A program made the position numbers and the translations under genes. The notes beneath the pieces are model-generated. The model searched no databases. It worked only from the letters and a program-made list of their open reading frames with translations, and was not told the origin of the DNA. This document shows positions 1 through 9,300 of a stretch of DNA of 64,000 bases, in pieces; positions within the stretch are counted from its first letter, which is position 1; each line of letters opens with the position of its first letter. This DNA comes from an uncultured delta proteobacterium (lineage in GTDB: Bacteria; Myxococcota_A; Polyangia; Polyangiales; Polyangiaceae), in the NCBI GenBank assembly GCA_903892415.1, contig CAITIQ010000660.1, forward strand, positions 31,998 through 95,997. The letters run 5' to 3'.

Positions 1-348
1 AGCGTTCCAATCAGGCTCGTCGTGCTCTCGGTGTTGACCGCGGTAGCGGTGGTCGCTGCGGAGAAATACCTGCGTGAGCAAAGCCCTGAGCGCGGGGCGA
101 AAGACCCTCAAGAGATCGTGATCGACGAGACCGTCGGCTGTGCCATTCCGCTCGTGGTCTTGCCGTGGAGTCCGTTGTGGGTCGGCCTTGGATTTGCCCT
201 CTTTCGCTTGTTCGACATCTTCAAGCCAGGCCCTATTCGTTGGGCGGACCAACGGCTTCGCGGTGGCTTTGGAGTAGTCGCCGACGATGTGCTCGCTGGC
301 GTGTTTGCGGCGGTGGTGCTGCTCGGGGCCAAGGCCCTGTTCGCCTAG
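1..348 (+). CDS. pgpA: Phosphatidylglycerophosphatase A, 3' part (5' end outside window)
   Basis: PgpA removes the terminal phosphate of phosphatidylglycerophosphate at the inner membrane to give phosphatidylglycerol. The frame is open from base 1, so the N-terminus lies outside the window; a GTG at 22 is internal. The family signature DPQEIVIDETVG (Asp-x-x-x-x-x-Asp-Glu type metal site) is present, followed by hydrophobic segments and the conserved FRLFDIFKPGPIRWADQR stretch that ends in a last membrane helix. About 115 residues are visible against a usual 150-170. It ends 4 bp from the convergent histidine kinase. Assignment rests on clear motif recognition. Confidence 0.93.
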   Translation, partial: SVPIRLVVLSVLTAVAVVAAEKYLREQSPERGAKDPQEIVIDETVGCAIPLVVLPWSPLWVGLGFALFRLFDIFKPGPIRWADQRLRGGFGVVADDVLAGVFAAVVLLGAKALFA

Positions 349-352
349 CCGC

Positions 353-2149
353 TCAAGTTACTGGCGGCTCTACGATCGCAGCGTTTCGGCTGAAGAGCGC
401 CTCGTTGACCGCGCGCACCAGTTGGCCCGGTTGAAACGGCTTACGCAAAAGCTGATATCGGCCCTGCTCGATGCCTCGCCTGGTGATCTCCTCCTCGACA
501 TAGCCAGAGCAGACAAGGATGGGAGCTTTGGGGTTCGCTGTCTCGAAGGCATCGACGATTTGGCGCAGCGGCGCGCCAGGCATGACCGCGTCGGTACACA
601 ATAGGTCAAACTTGCTCGTCGCAATCGCGACGAGCGCCTCATCCCCATCCGAAGCAAGCTCGACGGTGTGACCGCTCGATCGCAGCGTGCGCTCGAACAG
701 CGAGCGCACTTGTCCATTATCCTCTACCAAGAGCACGCGACCAGCCACGCCAACCGCTGCGACATTCAGCGGCGTAGCCAAGCGCCTTCCCTGCTGGGTC
801 TGCGCGGCCTGTAAGAAAACTGTGACCCGGGTGCCCTTGCCGAGCTCGCTCCAAAGAGCGATGTGGCCGGCGTGCTCGGCTACCACCGCGCGCACGGTAG
901 CGAGACCCAACCCTGTGCCCTTGCTCGGGGTCTTGGTGCTGAAGAACGGCTCAAAGGCTCGCGCGAGCGTTTCGGGCGTCATTCCCGCGCCCGTATCTTC
1001 AATCTCGATTACGGCGTAGCGGCCAGGGGGCAGTTCCCCCGTCGCTATGTGTCTAACCTCGTGAGTCAGCTCCTCTCGCGTCCGCATGAAGACGGTGCCA
1101 CCACCCTGGGCGGCGTCCCGTGCATTGAGCGCGAGGTTGAGCACGATCTGTTGCAACTGCACCTCGTCTGCATGCACCCAGACGTCGCCTGTTCTCTCGT
1201 GCACCAGCGTGAGATCTTCGGGGATCACTCGCCGCAAGGTCTTCATGGTGGAAGCCAAGAGTGCCCCGAGCGAAACGTCATTCGGCGTACGCGCACTACT
1301 GCGAGAAAGCACCAAGAGCTGCTTGGCCAACCCTCGAGCTTGCCCACACGCGGTTCGAATCGCCTCTGCCGCGTCTGCGCGATCGTCTGCGGTTGCATCG
1401 GCTTCATTCGATAGCTCGTTCCAGCTCTGAATCACCTGCAGTGCGTTGTTGAAGTCGTGTGCCACGCCCGCCGCGAGTCGTCCGACAGCCTCCATCTTCT
1501 GCGCGCTCACTGCGATGCGTTCGGCGACGGCGCGCTCCTGGTCGGCCTGGGCGCGCTTTGCTTGCTCCGCTCGCAGCTGCTCCACCGCTTCCCTCTCCTT
1601 GTGCGCCGATTCTTCGAGCGCGCGAATCACACCAGCCAGTGAGAGTCCGAGCGTCATCCAAAACACGCACGAGATGATGGTTGTTCTCGCCCAAGCGAGC
1701 GGAGACTGTGGCGACGCCAGCTCAGGCGGAGGTCCTGCTAGCCGACCAGTCACCATGGCCCAACCAATCACGGCTACACAGAGCCCAAGCCCGATCACCA
1801 GCATCACGACGGCGCGTTTGCCCAGCAGCAAGCCCGCAAACAGAACGGCGGCCGTCGCAATCAGCGCCGGCCCCGAGAGGAATGCGAAGAACGCGTAGCC
1901 GTAAAGGCTTGCAAAGAAGGCCACGATCACAAACGCGACTGAGCGCGTTCGCGCTGGAATCTTCAAGAAGGCTACCGCAAGCGTGCACAGCCCAAGCATC
2001 CCCGCAACTAAGCCAGCACCCACATGGGCCCGCTGCCCCGCCAATGCCGTAGTCGCCAGGATGGAGATCGTGAGCCCCGCGAGGCCGAACCAGATCGACG
2101 TCTGCTTCATCAAGCGTTCACGCCAATCCGCCTGCATCACTGGTTTCAC
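353..2149 (-). CDS. Membrane hybrid sensor histidine kinase with C-terminal receiver domain
   Basis: 598 residues. Residues 15-175 form about six hydrophobic segments with no recognisable extracytoplasmic sensor domain, followed by a short coiled coil (178-215). The HisKA H-box is AAGVAHDFNN with phospho-acceptor His231; the ATPase domain has the N-box NLALNARDAA (338-347), the G1 box EDTGAGM (384-390) and the G2 box GTGLGLATVR (411-420). A receiver domain follows (471-585) with Asp520 as likely acceptor and Lys570 in LRKPF. The HDFNN-type H-box is typical of kinases in which the receiver is autoregulatory or feeds a separate regulator. No response regulator is adjacent, so the output is unknown. 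The GTG at 2149 is the longest start; an ATG four codons in (2137) is equally possible. Confidence 0.9.
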   Translation of the reverse strand: MKPVMQADWRERLMKQTSIWFGLAGLTISILATTALAGQRAHVGAGLVAGMLGLCTLAVAFLKIPARTRSVAFVIVAFFASLYGYAFFAFLSGPALIATAAVLFAGLLLGKRAVVMLVIGLGLCVAVIGWAMVTGRLAGPPPELASPQSPLAWARTTIISCVFWMTLGLSLAGVIRALEESAHKEREAVEQLRAEQAKRAQADQERAVAERIAVSAQKMEAVGRLAAGVAHDFNNALQVIQSWNELSNEADATADDRADAAEAIRTACGQARGLAKQLLVLSRSSARTPNDVSLGALLASTMKTLRRVIPEDLTLVHERTGDVWVHADEVQLQQIVLNLALNARDAAQGGGTVFMRTREELTHEVRHIATGELPPGRYAVIEIEDTGAGMTPETLARAFEPFFSTKTPSKGTGLGLATVRAVVAEHAGHIALWSELGKGTRVTVFLQAAQTQQGRRLATPLNVAAVGVAGRVLLVEDNGQVRSLFERTLRSSGHTVELASDGDEALVAIATSKFDLLCTDAVMPGAPLRQIVDAFETANPKAPILVCSGYVEEEITRRGIEQGRYQLLRKPFQPGQLVRAVNEALFSRNAAIVEPPVT

Positions 2150-2298
2150 TAGCTCAGTGTATCAGCCTGCACCGCGCGCGCGCACAAGAGGTGCGAAGTG
2201 TGGGTAGCGGCTACAGGCCGAAAAAAGTGTGCTCCTCGTCGATCGGGTGTTCCAGCGGAGCGCTCAGAATGCGAAAAGACCGAATGGCCGGAGCTGCG

Positions 2299-3912
2299 AT
2301 GAAGAAGACAACCAAGCTGAAGAACATGTTGACCCGCACCGAGTTGGGCTTCCTGATGGAGGCTCACAATGGCTTGAGTGCGAAGGTGGTCCAGGAGGCC
2401 GGCTTTGAGGGCATCTGGGGCTCTGGCTTGAGTATCTCCGCGGCGCTCGGCGTCCGTGACAACAACGAAGCTAGCTGGACGCAGGTGCTCGAGGTCGTCG
2501 AGTTCATGAGCGACGCGACCGAGATCCCGATCCTGCTCGACGGTGATACGGGTTACGGCAACTTCAACTCGATGCGGCGCCTCGTGCAGAAGCTCGAACA
2601 GCGCCAGGTCGCCGGCGTGTGCATCGAAGACAAGATCTTCCCGAAGACGAACAGTTTCATCCGCGGGACTTCACAGCCGCTCGCCGACATCCAGGAGTTC
2701 GCTGGGAAGATCAAAGCTGGCAAAGACGCGCAACGCGACGATGACTTCGTGATCGTGGCTCGCGTGGAAGCCTTCATCGCCGGTTGGGGTTTGGATGAGG
2801 CGCTCAAGCGCGCCGAGGCCTACCGATTGGCCGGCGCCGACGCGATCTTGATGCACAGCGCGTTGAAGAACCCGAGCGAGATCCTGGCTTTCAAGAAGGA
2901 GTGGGGGGACCGCCTCCCCGTCGTGATCGTTCCCACCAAGTACTACGCGACGCCTACCGACGTATTCCGCGACCAGGGGATTCGCGTCGTGATCTGGGCG
3001 AACCACGTGATGCGCGCTGCTCTCACGGCGATGAAGGAGACGGCCGCGCAAATCAAACGCGACGAGAACCTGCTGCAGGTGGAAGACCGCGTCGCCACCG
3101 TGGCCGAGGTGTTCCGCATTCAGGGTGAGAACGAACTCGCAGAGGCCGAGAGCCGCTACCTGCCGAAGACCGCGGGGCACACCACGGCGATCGTGCTTGC
3201 GGCCTCCCGCGGCGTTGAGCTCGGCGCGCTAACGGAAGATCGTCCCAAGGCGATGGTCATGCTCGGCTCGGCCCCCATTCTTTCGCACATCGCCGACACC
3301 TATCGTGCGGTGGGTATCAAAGACATCGTCGCCGTTCGCGGCTTCAAGAAGGAGACGGTCAATCTCACCAGCTTGCGCTACGTCGACAACAACGACTACG
3401 CCAAGACGCAGGAAGTCAGCTCGCTCGCCAAGGCGCTGCCCGACGCTGGCTCGGCCATCTGCGTTTCCTACGGCGACGTCCTGTTCAAGAAGTACGTCGT
3501 CGCCGCGCTGATGGAGTCGGACGCCGACATCGCGGTCGCAGTGGATTCCGGGTATCGCGAGAGTCGCAACAAGGGCCGCTTGGCCGACTACGTCATCTGC
3601 TCGGAGCCGCCGTCGCGCACCTCCTTCTTGCACAAGGTGACCGTCAACTCGTTCGTGAGTGATCCCGAGCGAGACGGCATTCACGGCGAATGGATGGGCC
3701 TGCTCTACGCGAGCGAGAAGGGCGCAACGTTGATCAAGGACCTCGTGCGCAAGCTCGAGAAGGAAGACCCGACCAAGCTCGCGCGCATGAAGATGCCGGA
3801 CCTGCTTGGGGAGCTCGCTGCGAGCGGCGTCGAGATTCGTGCCTTCTACACCACCGGCAATTGGCTCGACATCGACCATGTGGATGATGTGGTGATCGGC
3901 GCCAACTTCTGA
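2299..3912 (+). CDS. Phosphoenolpyruvate mutase fused to a nucleotidyltransferase domain
   Basis: 537 residues. Residues 1-290 are an isocitrate-lyase-superfamily PEP mutase: AHNGLSAK (21-28), LLDGDTGYGN (79-88, Mg-binding Asp cluster) and above all EDKIFPKTNS (110-119), the EDKx4NS loop that separates true PEP mutases from lyases. The enzyme converts PEP to phosphonopyruvate, the entry to C-P bond natural products. Residues 296-537 are a nucleotidyltransferase fold (VLAASRGVELGALTEDRPKA in the position of the LAAGxGxRL...PK motif; YGDVLFKK as a metal-Asp motif), which in related fusions would load CMP onto an aminophosphonate head group. No phosphonopyruvate decarboxylase is present nearby. 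The ATG at 2299 is preceded by GGAGCTG and matches the family start; an ATG at 2269 is possible. Confidence 0.9.
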   Translation: MKKTTKLKNMLTRTELGFLMEAHNGLSAKVVQEAGFEGIWGSGLSISAALGVRDNNEASWTQVLEVVEFMSDATEIPILLDGDTGYGNFNSMRRLVQKLEQRQVAGVCIEDKIFPKTNSFIRGTSQPLADIQEFAGKIKAGKDAQRDDDFVIVARVEAFIAGWGLDEALKRAEAYRLAGADAILMHSALKNPSEILAFKKEWGDRLPVVIVPTKYYATPTDVFRDQGIRVVIWANHVMRAALTAMKETAAQIKRDENLLQVEDRVATVAEVFRIQGENELAEAESRYLPKTAGHTTAIVLAASRGVELGALTEDRPKAMVMLGSAPILSHIADTYRAVGIKDIVAVRGFKKETVNLTSLRYVDNNDYAKTQEVSSLAKALPDAGSAICVSYGDVLFKKYVVAALMESDADIAVAVDSGYRESRNKGRLADYVICSEPPSRTSFLHKVTVNSFVSDPERDGIHGEWMGLLYASEKGATLIKDLVRKLEKEDPTKLARMKMPDLLGELAASGVEIRAFYTTGNWLDIDHVDDVVIGANF

Positions 3913-3935
3913 TCGGTATGCGCACGTTGCGACGA

Positions 3936-3985
3936 TAGGTACAGATGGCGTCTGTATGGCTCCGCGGCCCAGCCATCTGTACCTA
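3936..3985. promoter_or_regulatory. 14-bp inverted repeat upstream of the MocR-type gene, probable operator
   Basis: TAGGTACAGATGGC (3936-3949) is repeated exactly in inverted orientation at 3972-3985 with a 22-bp spacer. A third TCTGTA half-site lies at 3951, 25 bp before the TCTGTA of the right arm (3976). The right arm ends 31 bp before the start codon at 4017, where a promoter would be expected. MocR-family proteins are known to bind combinations of direct and inverted repeats near their own or a neighbour's promoter. No T-run follows, so a terminator for the upstream gene is less likely. Confidence 0.65.
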
Positions 3986-4016
3986 GCGTAAGTTCAACCA
4001 AGCGGTAGTCTGGCGC

Positions 4017-5474
4017 ATGATTTCCGCTGCTCTTCGCGTGCGTGATGAACGGCCCAGCCTCTTCGCGCAGGTTGCCGCAGACATCGCGTTGCTGATCCAG
4101 AAGGGCTCGCTGCGCCCCGGAGACCGGCTGCCCTCGGTCAGGCGGCTCGCCCGTGAGCGGGGTATCAGCGTGGCGACAGTGCTCTCCGCCTATGAGCGGC
4201 TTGAGCTTGATGGCCTGATCGACGCACGCGTCAAGTCAGGCCACTTCGTTCGTGAGACCGCGGTCGTACTGCCGCGATCCAAGCCGAAGCGACTTGCGCT
4301 CGCGCCGCGCAAGGTCTCGGTTTCGGAGGGTGTTTACGCCCTCATCGAGTCGATGCGTGAGCCAACCGTGGTCCCGCTGGGAGCCGCGCAATTGGACGCA
4401 AGCTTGCTGCCGATCAAGGCGCTCAACCGCATCTTGGCGTCGCTTGCCCGGGAGCTCTCCACCGCCGGTGCTCATTACGACATGCCCCCCGGCTTGCTTG
4501 TGCTGCGACGGCAACTGGCGAAACGGTCGGTGCTTTGGGGCACACCGCTCGGTGCTGATGACTTCGTGATCACGGCCGGAGCGATGGAGGGCTTGCAGTT
4601 GGCGCTGCGCGCGACCACTCGCCCAGGCGACACCATCGCCATCGCCACCCCAACCTACTTCGGCATCCTGCAACTGGTTGAGGAGATGAACCTCAAGGTG
4701 ATCGAAGTCCCCACGCTCCCGGGCGTCGGGATGGATCTCGACGCCTTGGAGATCGTGCTTTCGCAGGCTCCCGTGCGGGCCTGTTTGGCGGTCACGAACT
4801 TCGACAATCCGCTTGGCTCGCTGATGAGCGACAGCAACAAAGAGCGGCTCGTTCGTATGCTCGAGAAGCGAGACATCCCGCTGATCGAGGACGATCTGTA
4901 CGGGGATCTCGCGTTCGACGGCTCGAGGCCACGTCCAGCAAAGGCCTTTGATCGAAAGGGCCTGGTGATCTACACGAGCTCAATCTCCAAGACGATCGCG
5001 GCTGGCTATCGGGTTGGCTGGGTCGTCGCAGGGCGGTATCACGAGACCATCAAGCGGCTGAAGTTCTCGCACAGCATCGCCACGCCGACGTTGTTGCAGA
5101 TGGCCGTCGCTGAATATCTCGACAGCGGCTCCTACGATCGACACCTTCGCCATTTGCGGGAGCGCATTCGACGTGAGGTCGCGCGGTACCGCTCGGAGGT
5201 TGCATCGGCGTTCCCGGTGGGGACGTGGATCTCCGAGCCCAAGGGCGGCTTTGTGCTGTGGTTGGAGCTGCCTGGCCAGATCTCGGCGCTGGCCCTTCAA
5301 GCGCGCGCTCTCGAGGCCAACATCGCGATCGCGCCCGGTCCGATCTTCGGCGCGCGCGCGCGCTTCTCGTCCTGCATTCGCATGACCTGCGGTAGCCCGT
5401 GGTCTCCACGCATCGCCGACGCAGTGAAGAAGCTGGGAGAGCTTTGTTACGAGCTGGCGAGGACGCCGAAGTAG
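4017..5474 (+). CDS. MocR-type GntR regulator with aminotransferase fold
   Basis: 485 residues. Residues 10-80 are a GntR winged helix (SLRPGDRLPSVRRLARERGI, ending in SGHFV). Residues 115-480 are a type I PLP aminotransferase fold with Asn264 (NPLG), EDDLY (291-295) and the PLP lysine in SSISKTIAAGYRVGW (Lys325). MocR proteins use PLP or a PLP-amino-acid adduct as effector and seldom catalyse transamination, though some do. It lies 104 bp after the PEP mutase fusion with the dyad in between, so it may control that gene, itself or both; a direct role on phosphonopyruvate or another amino acid cannot be excluded. It is convergent with the class IV aminotransferase, 3 bp away. Confidence 0.88.
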   Translation: MISAALRVRDERPSLFAQVAADIALLIQKGSLRPGDRLPSVRRLARERGISVATVLSAYERLELDGLIDARVKSGHFVRETAVVLPRSKPKRLALAPRKVSVSEGVYALIESMREPTVVPLGAAQLDASLLPIKALNRILASLARELSTAGAHYDMPPGLLVLRRQLAKRSVLWGTPLGADDFVITAGAMEGLQLALRATTRPGDTIAIATPTYFGILQLVEEMNLKVIEVPTLPGVGMDLDALEIVLSQAPVRACLAVTNFDNPLGSLMSDSNKERLVRMLEKRDIPLIEDDLYGDLAFDGSRPRPAKAFDRKGLVIYTSSISKTIAAGYRVGWVVAGRYHETIKRLKFSHSIATPTLLQMAVAEYLDSGSYDRHLRHLRERIRREVARYRSEVASAFPVGTWISEPKGGFVLWLELPGQISALALQARALEANIAIAPGPIFGARARFSSCIRMTCGSPWSPRIADAVKKLGELCYELARTPK

Positions 5475-5477
5475 TTG

Positions 5478-6362
5478 CTACGCCAGCTCATGCAGCACTG
5501 CGTTGTTGAAGCGATGGGCTAGCTCGAGCGTGCGCGCTCCCGGTTGGCCCGTGCCGATACGGTGCCCGTCGATCGAAACCACAGGCACGAGCTCGCGGAG
5601 GGTCGAGGTGATGAAGACTTCCTCTGCGGCGGCTAGGCTCGATGGAACGAGTCGCTGCTCCCGTGAAACGAGCAGGCTCGGTGCTAGCTCGAGGACGCAC
5701 TTGCGGGTTATCCCCGGCAGTAGCGTGTCACTCGCTGGGGGCGTGATGAGCTCGCCATCCACGATCGCGAAAAGATTGGAGGTGGCGCCTTCCAAGACGA
5801 AACCATCTGCAGAGACGATCAGCGCCTCGTGCGCACTCTGCGCCGCAGCCTCAATCAGCGCGCGGATGCCTTCGCTGTAGTTGCCGACCTTGGCACCTCC
5901 GGCAGCGTCGCTCGGGCGGTAGGTCGCAAACGAAATCACCGACACACCCTCGCGATAGACTTCCTCTGGGAGAGGGCGAAAAGGCTGGATAAAGAGCGTC
6001 CGTGTGTATCGTAGGGCTGTTGTGGGAAGCAGCCCAGAAGGCCGCTGTTCCCCCGGTACGAAGCCACGGCTCACCAACAAGCGCAGCGCCAGCTCGCTCG
6101 TTCCAAAGCGTTCACTCGCCACCTTGATGAGCTGCTCGATCTCCTGCGCGAGCGTCGGTGCGGCCCACGGCAGTACCATGCGCATTCGTTCGGCGGACCA
6201 GTGCAGCCGTTCGAGGTGGTCCGCCAGGCGAAAGACCATGCCGCCGTAGGCGCGCAGGGTCTCGAAGATCGTATCGCCGTACAAAAAGCCGCGGTCGAAG
6301 ACCGAGATGCTCGCATCCCGACCTTCGACCAACTCCCCGTCGATGGCAACGAGGCAACTCAT
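5478..6362 (-). CDS. Class IV PLP aminotransferase (branched-chain / D-amino acid / ADC lyase family)
   Basis: 294 residues, normal for fold-type IV enzymes. Visible marks: DRGFLYGDTIFETLRAY (23-39), PLP lysine Lys158 in GGAKVGNYSEG, Glu191 in LEGATSNLF, LLPGITR and the C-terminal FITSTLRELVPV. The family includes IlvE, D-amino acid transaminase and aminodeoxychorismate lyase (PabC). The YGDTIFET wording and the length do not decide between them, so no symbol is given. It starts 6 bp after the stop of the giant TPR gene and is surely on the same transcript. Confidence 0.88.
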   Translation of the reverse strand: MSCLVAIDGELVEGRDASISVFDRGFLYGDTIFETLRAYGGMVFRLADHLERLHWSAERMRMVLPWAAPTLAQEIEQLIKVASERFGTSELALRLLVSRGFVPGEQRPSGLLPTTALRYTRTLFIQPFRPLPEEVYREGVSVISFATYRPSDAAGGAKVGNYSEGIRALIEAAAQSAHEALIVSADGFVLEGATSNLFAIVDGELITPPASDTLLPGITRKCVLELAPSLLVSREQRLVPSSLAAAEEVFITSTLRELVPVVSIDGHRIGTGQPGARTLELAHRFNNAVLHELA

Positions 6363-6368
6363 GGGCGG

Positions 6369-9300
6369 TTAGCCCTTGAGCTTGGTGAGCAGCTCGCGTG
6401 CCTTGGTTAGGGTCTTGTCGCTGTCGAGCGCGCGCTCGAGATTCTGGATCGCCTGCTTGGTCTCGTTCTTTCGGTGGAAGGTCTCTGCCAGGTAGTAGAA
6501 GACCTCGGCCTTCGTGATCGGCGCGTCGTCCAACTTCTGCATCAAGAGAGCTCGGAAGGTGCGGCTCGCGCGATCGATGTAGGCGTCCCGGGTCGCTGTC
6601 TCACCGTCCTCGTCAGCCAGCGAGAGCGCCAACAATCCGAGGTCCTTCATCACCTGAATCGACCCCGGATCGATTCGGAAGGCCGTATCGAGCTGGGCCA
6701 ATGCCTGGATCTTGTCACCTTCAGCGAGGTAGGCGCGCGCCAAGCGATGGTGAATGCCAGCCACCTCTTTGGAGCGTCGCACGCCGTAGGACTCGATGAT
6801 CTTGTGCAAGACCTCGGCGGCTTGCTTGCCGCGGCCCGACTCGCTGTAGGCATCACAGAGAGAAAGCAGAAGCTCGCGATCTTGCGGTGCGTGCTCGGCG
6901 GCTTCTTGCAGTAGGTCGGCCGCGCCTTTGCTGTCGCTGAGTTTGGTGCGGCGAAGCTCCGCTGCACTGCGCAGCAGTCGAACCTTGGCCAGCACGTCCT
7001 CGGCGGCTCGCGCATCCCCGGTCAAAAGATCGGAGAGCTTTGTGTAACTCTGCTTCTTCTCGTAGAGCGACCGCAACTTGCTGCGAATCTCTTCGTCGCG
7101 TTCACGAAGCTCCAAGCCCTTCTCGAGGACTCGCTCTACGCCGGCTTCGTCGCTGATGGTCTCGAGCAGAGCGGCAAGCCGTTTGACGATGGCCACGGCC
7201 TCGTCTCCCGTCTCGAGGTTGAACAGCCGCTCGAGGAAGACTGCCGCCGCAGCCTTGTCCCCACGCGCTTCGTTGATGCGTGCAAGAGCGATCAGCGCGC
7301 CCTTGTGGTCGGCCTTTCGGTCGACGATGGTTTGGTAGGTCTCGGCGGCCTTCAACAGATCGCCAAGGCGGGTCTCCTGCACCTCGCCGAGGCGCAAGCG
7401 ATAGACGAGCTCAGCGTCGCTGTCCTGCGAACTCGAAGCGACGTCGATCTGCTTGGTGAGCAGCTGTGCAAGGTCCTCATCACGGCCGGACTTCTCGTAC
7501 AGGCGGGAAAGGAAGAGCGCCGCATCCTTGTGGGATGGGTCCTCCTCCAACACGCCCACGAGCAGCTCGATCGCTTCGGTCGAGAGCTCGAGTTGGTCGG
7601 AGACTCGGGCTGCTTCGAGACGCAGATCATTGCGCTTGCTCGCCGAGTCGGTCACGTCCACTAGTCGCTCCAGGAGCTTCTTCAGCTCGTGGTGTTTGCC
7701 GGTTTCTTGGTACAGCTCACGCAACGCCAAGCTGGCCTTCTCGTCCGACGGGTCCTCCTCGAAGATCTGATCGTAGAGTTCGATCGCTCCGGGGAGGTCT
7801 TTCAGTTCATTGCGCGCCAGCAGCGCTGCCTCGTGCCGGAGTGATGCGATGGTTGCTCCATCTGCAGCCACCTCCGTGCGGCGGACCAGCAACGTAAAGG
7901 TCTCTTTGACTGCCCCCGCCTTGCGACGAAGCACCGTCAACTCGGCCAGCGCCCAAGCATCACCGTCGTCAGCCGCCAACATCTCTCGCAGGATCTCCTC
8001 CGAGAGCGCGTCATCACTCAGCTGGCTTTCGGCGATCGACTTTGCCTCGCGTCGCAGGTCCCCAGGGACCGCGCAGCCATCGAGGTTTGCAAGTCGACGC
8101 AGTGTTCCGACCAGCTCCTTCTCGCGGCCGGGCGAACGCTGAAGCTGCTCGATGGTTCGCAGAATGACCTCGTTCTCGGCGTCGTGCTTAAGCGCCTCTT
8201 CCAGCGCCTTCTCCGCTCCGACTCGGTCGCTCAACTTGTCCCGTCGCCAGGTTGCAGCTCGCATCCACAGGTCGCAGGCGACCTCATGACTGAGCTCGGA
8301 CTTTCCGCGAATGGCCTTCTCCAAGCCTGCGCAGGCATCTTCGAATCCACCGACGATCGCTGCCACACGCTCGGTTTCTCCGAGCACATCGCTGTCCGAC
8401 GGGTCGTCTTCGAGCGCAACGAGCAGCGCTAGCAACGCGGCCTTGGGGTCGTTGGCTTGGTCTTCGAGCACCCGTGCCAAATCGAGCCGGAGCCGCAGCC
8501 TGTCTGTTGCGTTTCCTGCGTTTGCGATGCGCTTTTCGTAGAGGCCCGACAGCGCTGTGTTGTCACCACGCTGGCGGTAAACAGACTCGAGCGATTCTGC
8601 CACCTCGTCGAAGAGCGACTTGTCTTCGGTGAGCTTCTCGAGTTCCTCCCTTGCCCCAGCGTGACTTGCGTCGAGGGCCAGCGCGGAGCGAAGCGAACCA
8701 AGGCCAACGCCGGGCTCTCCAAACACGTGGATCGAGAGCTTGGCCATGCGGAAGTGGAGTTCCGCCTGTTCCGCTTCAGGTACCAACGCGACGCGGCGTT
8801 CGAGCACCTCAGCGAGGTCCTTGTGGTTCTCTAGACGTGTGTAGAGCCGGTCGAGCGCGACCAACGTTTGGCCTTCAGCCTCGGCGTCATCGCTTTCGGC
8901 AAGGGCCTTCTTGTGCGCATCTGCAGCGCGCTTGTCGTCGTTCAGCTTCTCTTCCGCGATGGTTCCAACTCGCGTCCAAAGGGCGCGGGCAAGAGGCGCA
9001 TCGAGCGTCTGCGATGCTTTCTCGGTCAAGGTGCTCGCGTAGCGCTCGAAGCCCTCAGCAGGCTCGAGGCGCGCAGCCACAGCGAAGATGCTCACGTGCA
9101 AGGCTTCGTCTTCTGGAACCTCGTTTACCGCGCGCAGCAACGCGGAGAGGGCGTCGGAAGGTCGCGTCAATCGCTCGTCGAGGACTGCTGCCGCCTCCTT
9201 CAAAGCCTCAGCGCGGAGCTCCGGATCGGCCAGCGCTGAAAGCCGTAGCTCGAGCATTTGCACAAGCTCCTCATGGCGATTCTCGCGCCGCAATACCGGC

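Noticed and set aside
1261..1898. Plus-strand frames inside the histidine kinase gene
   Set aside because: They are antisense to intact H-box and linker coding sequence and show no motifs.
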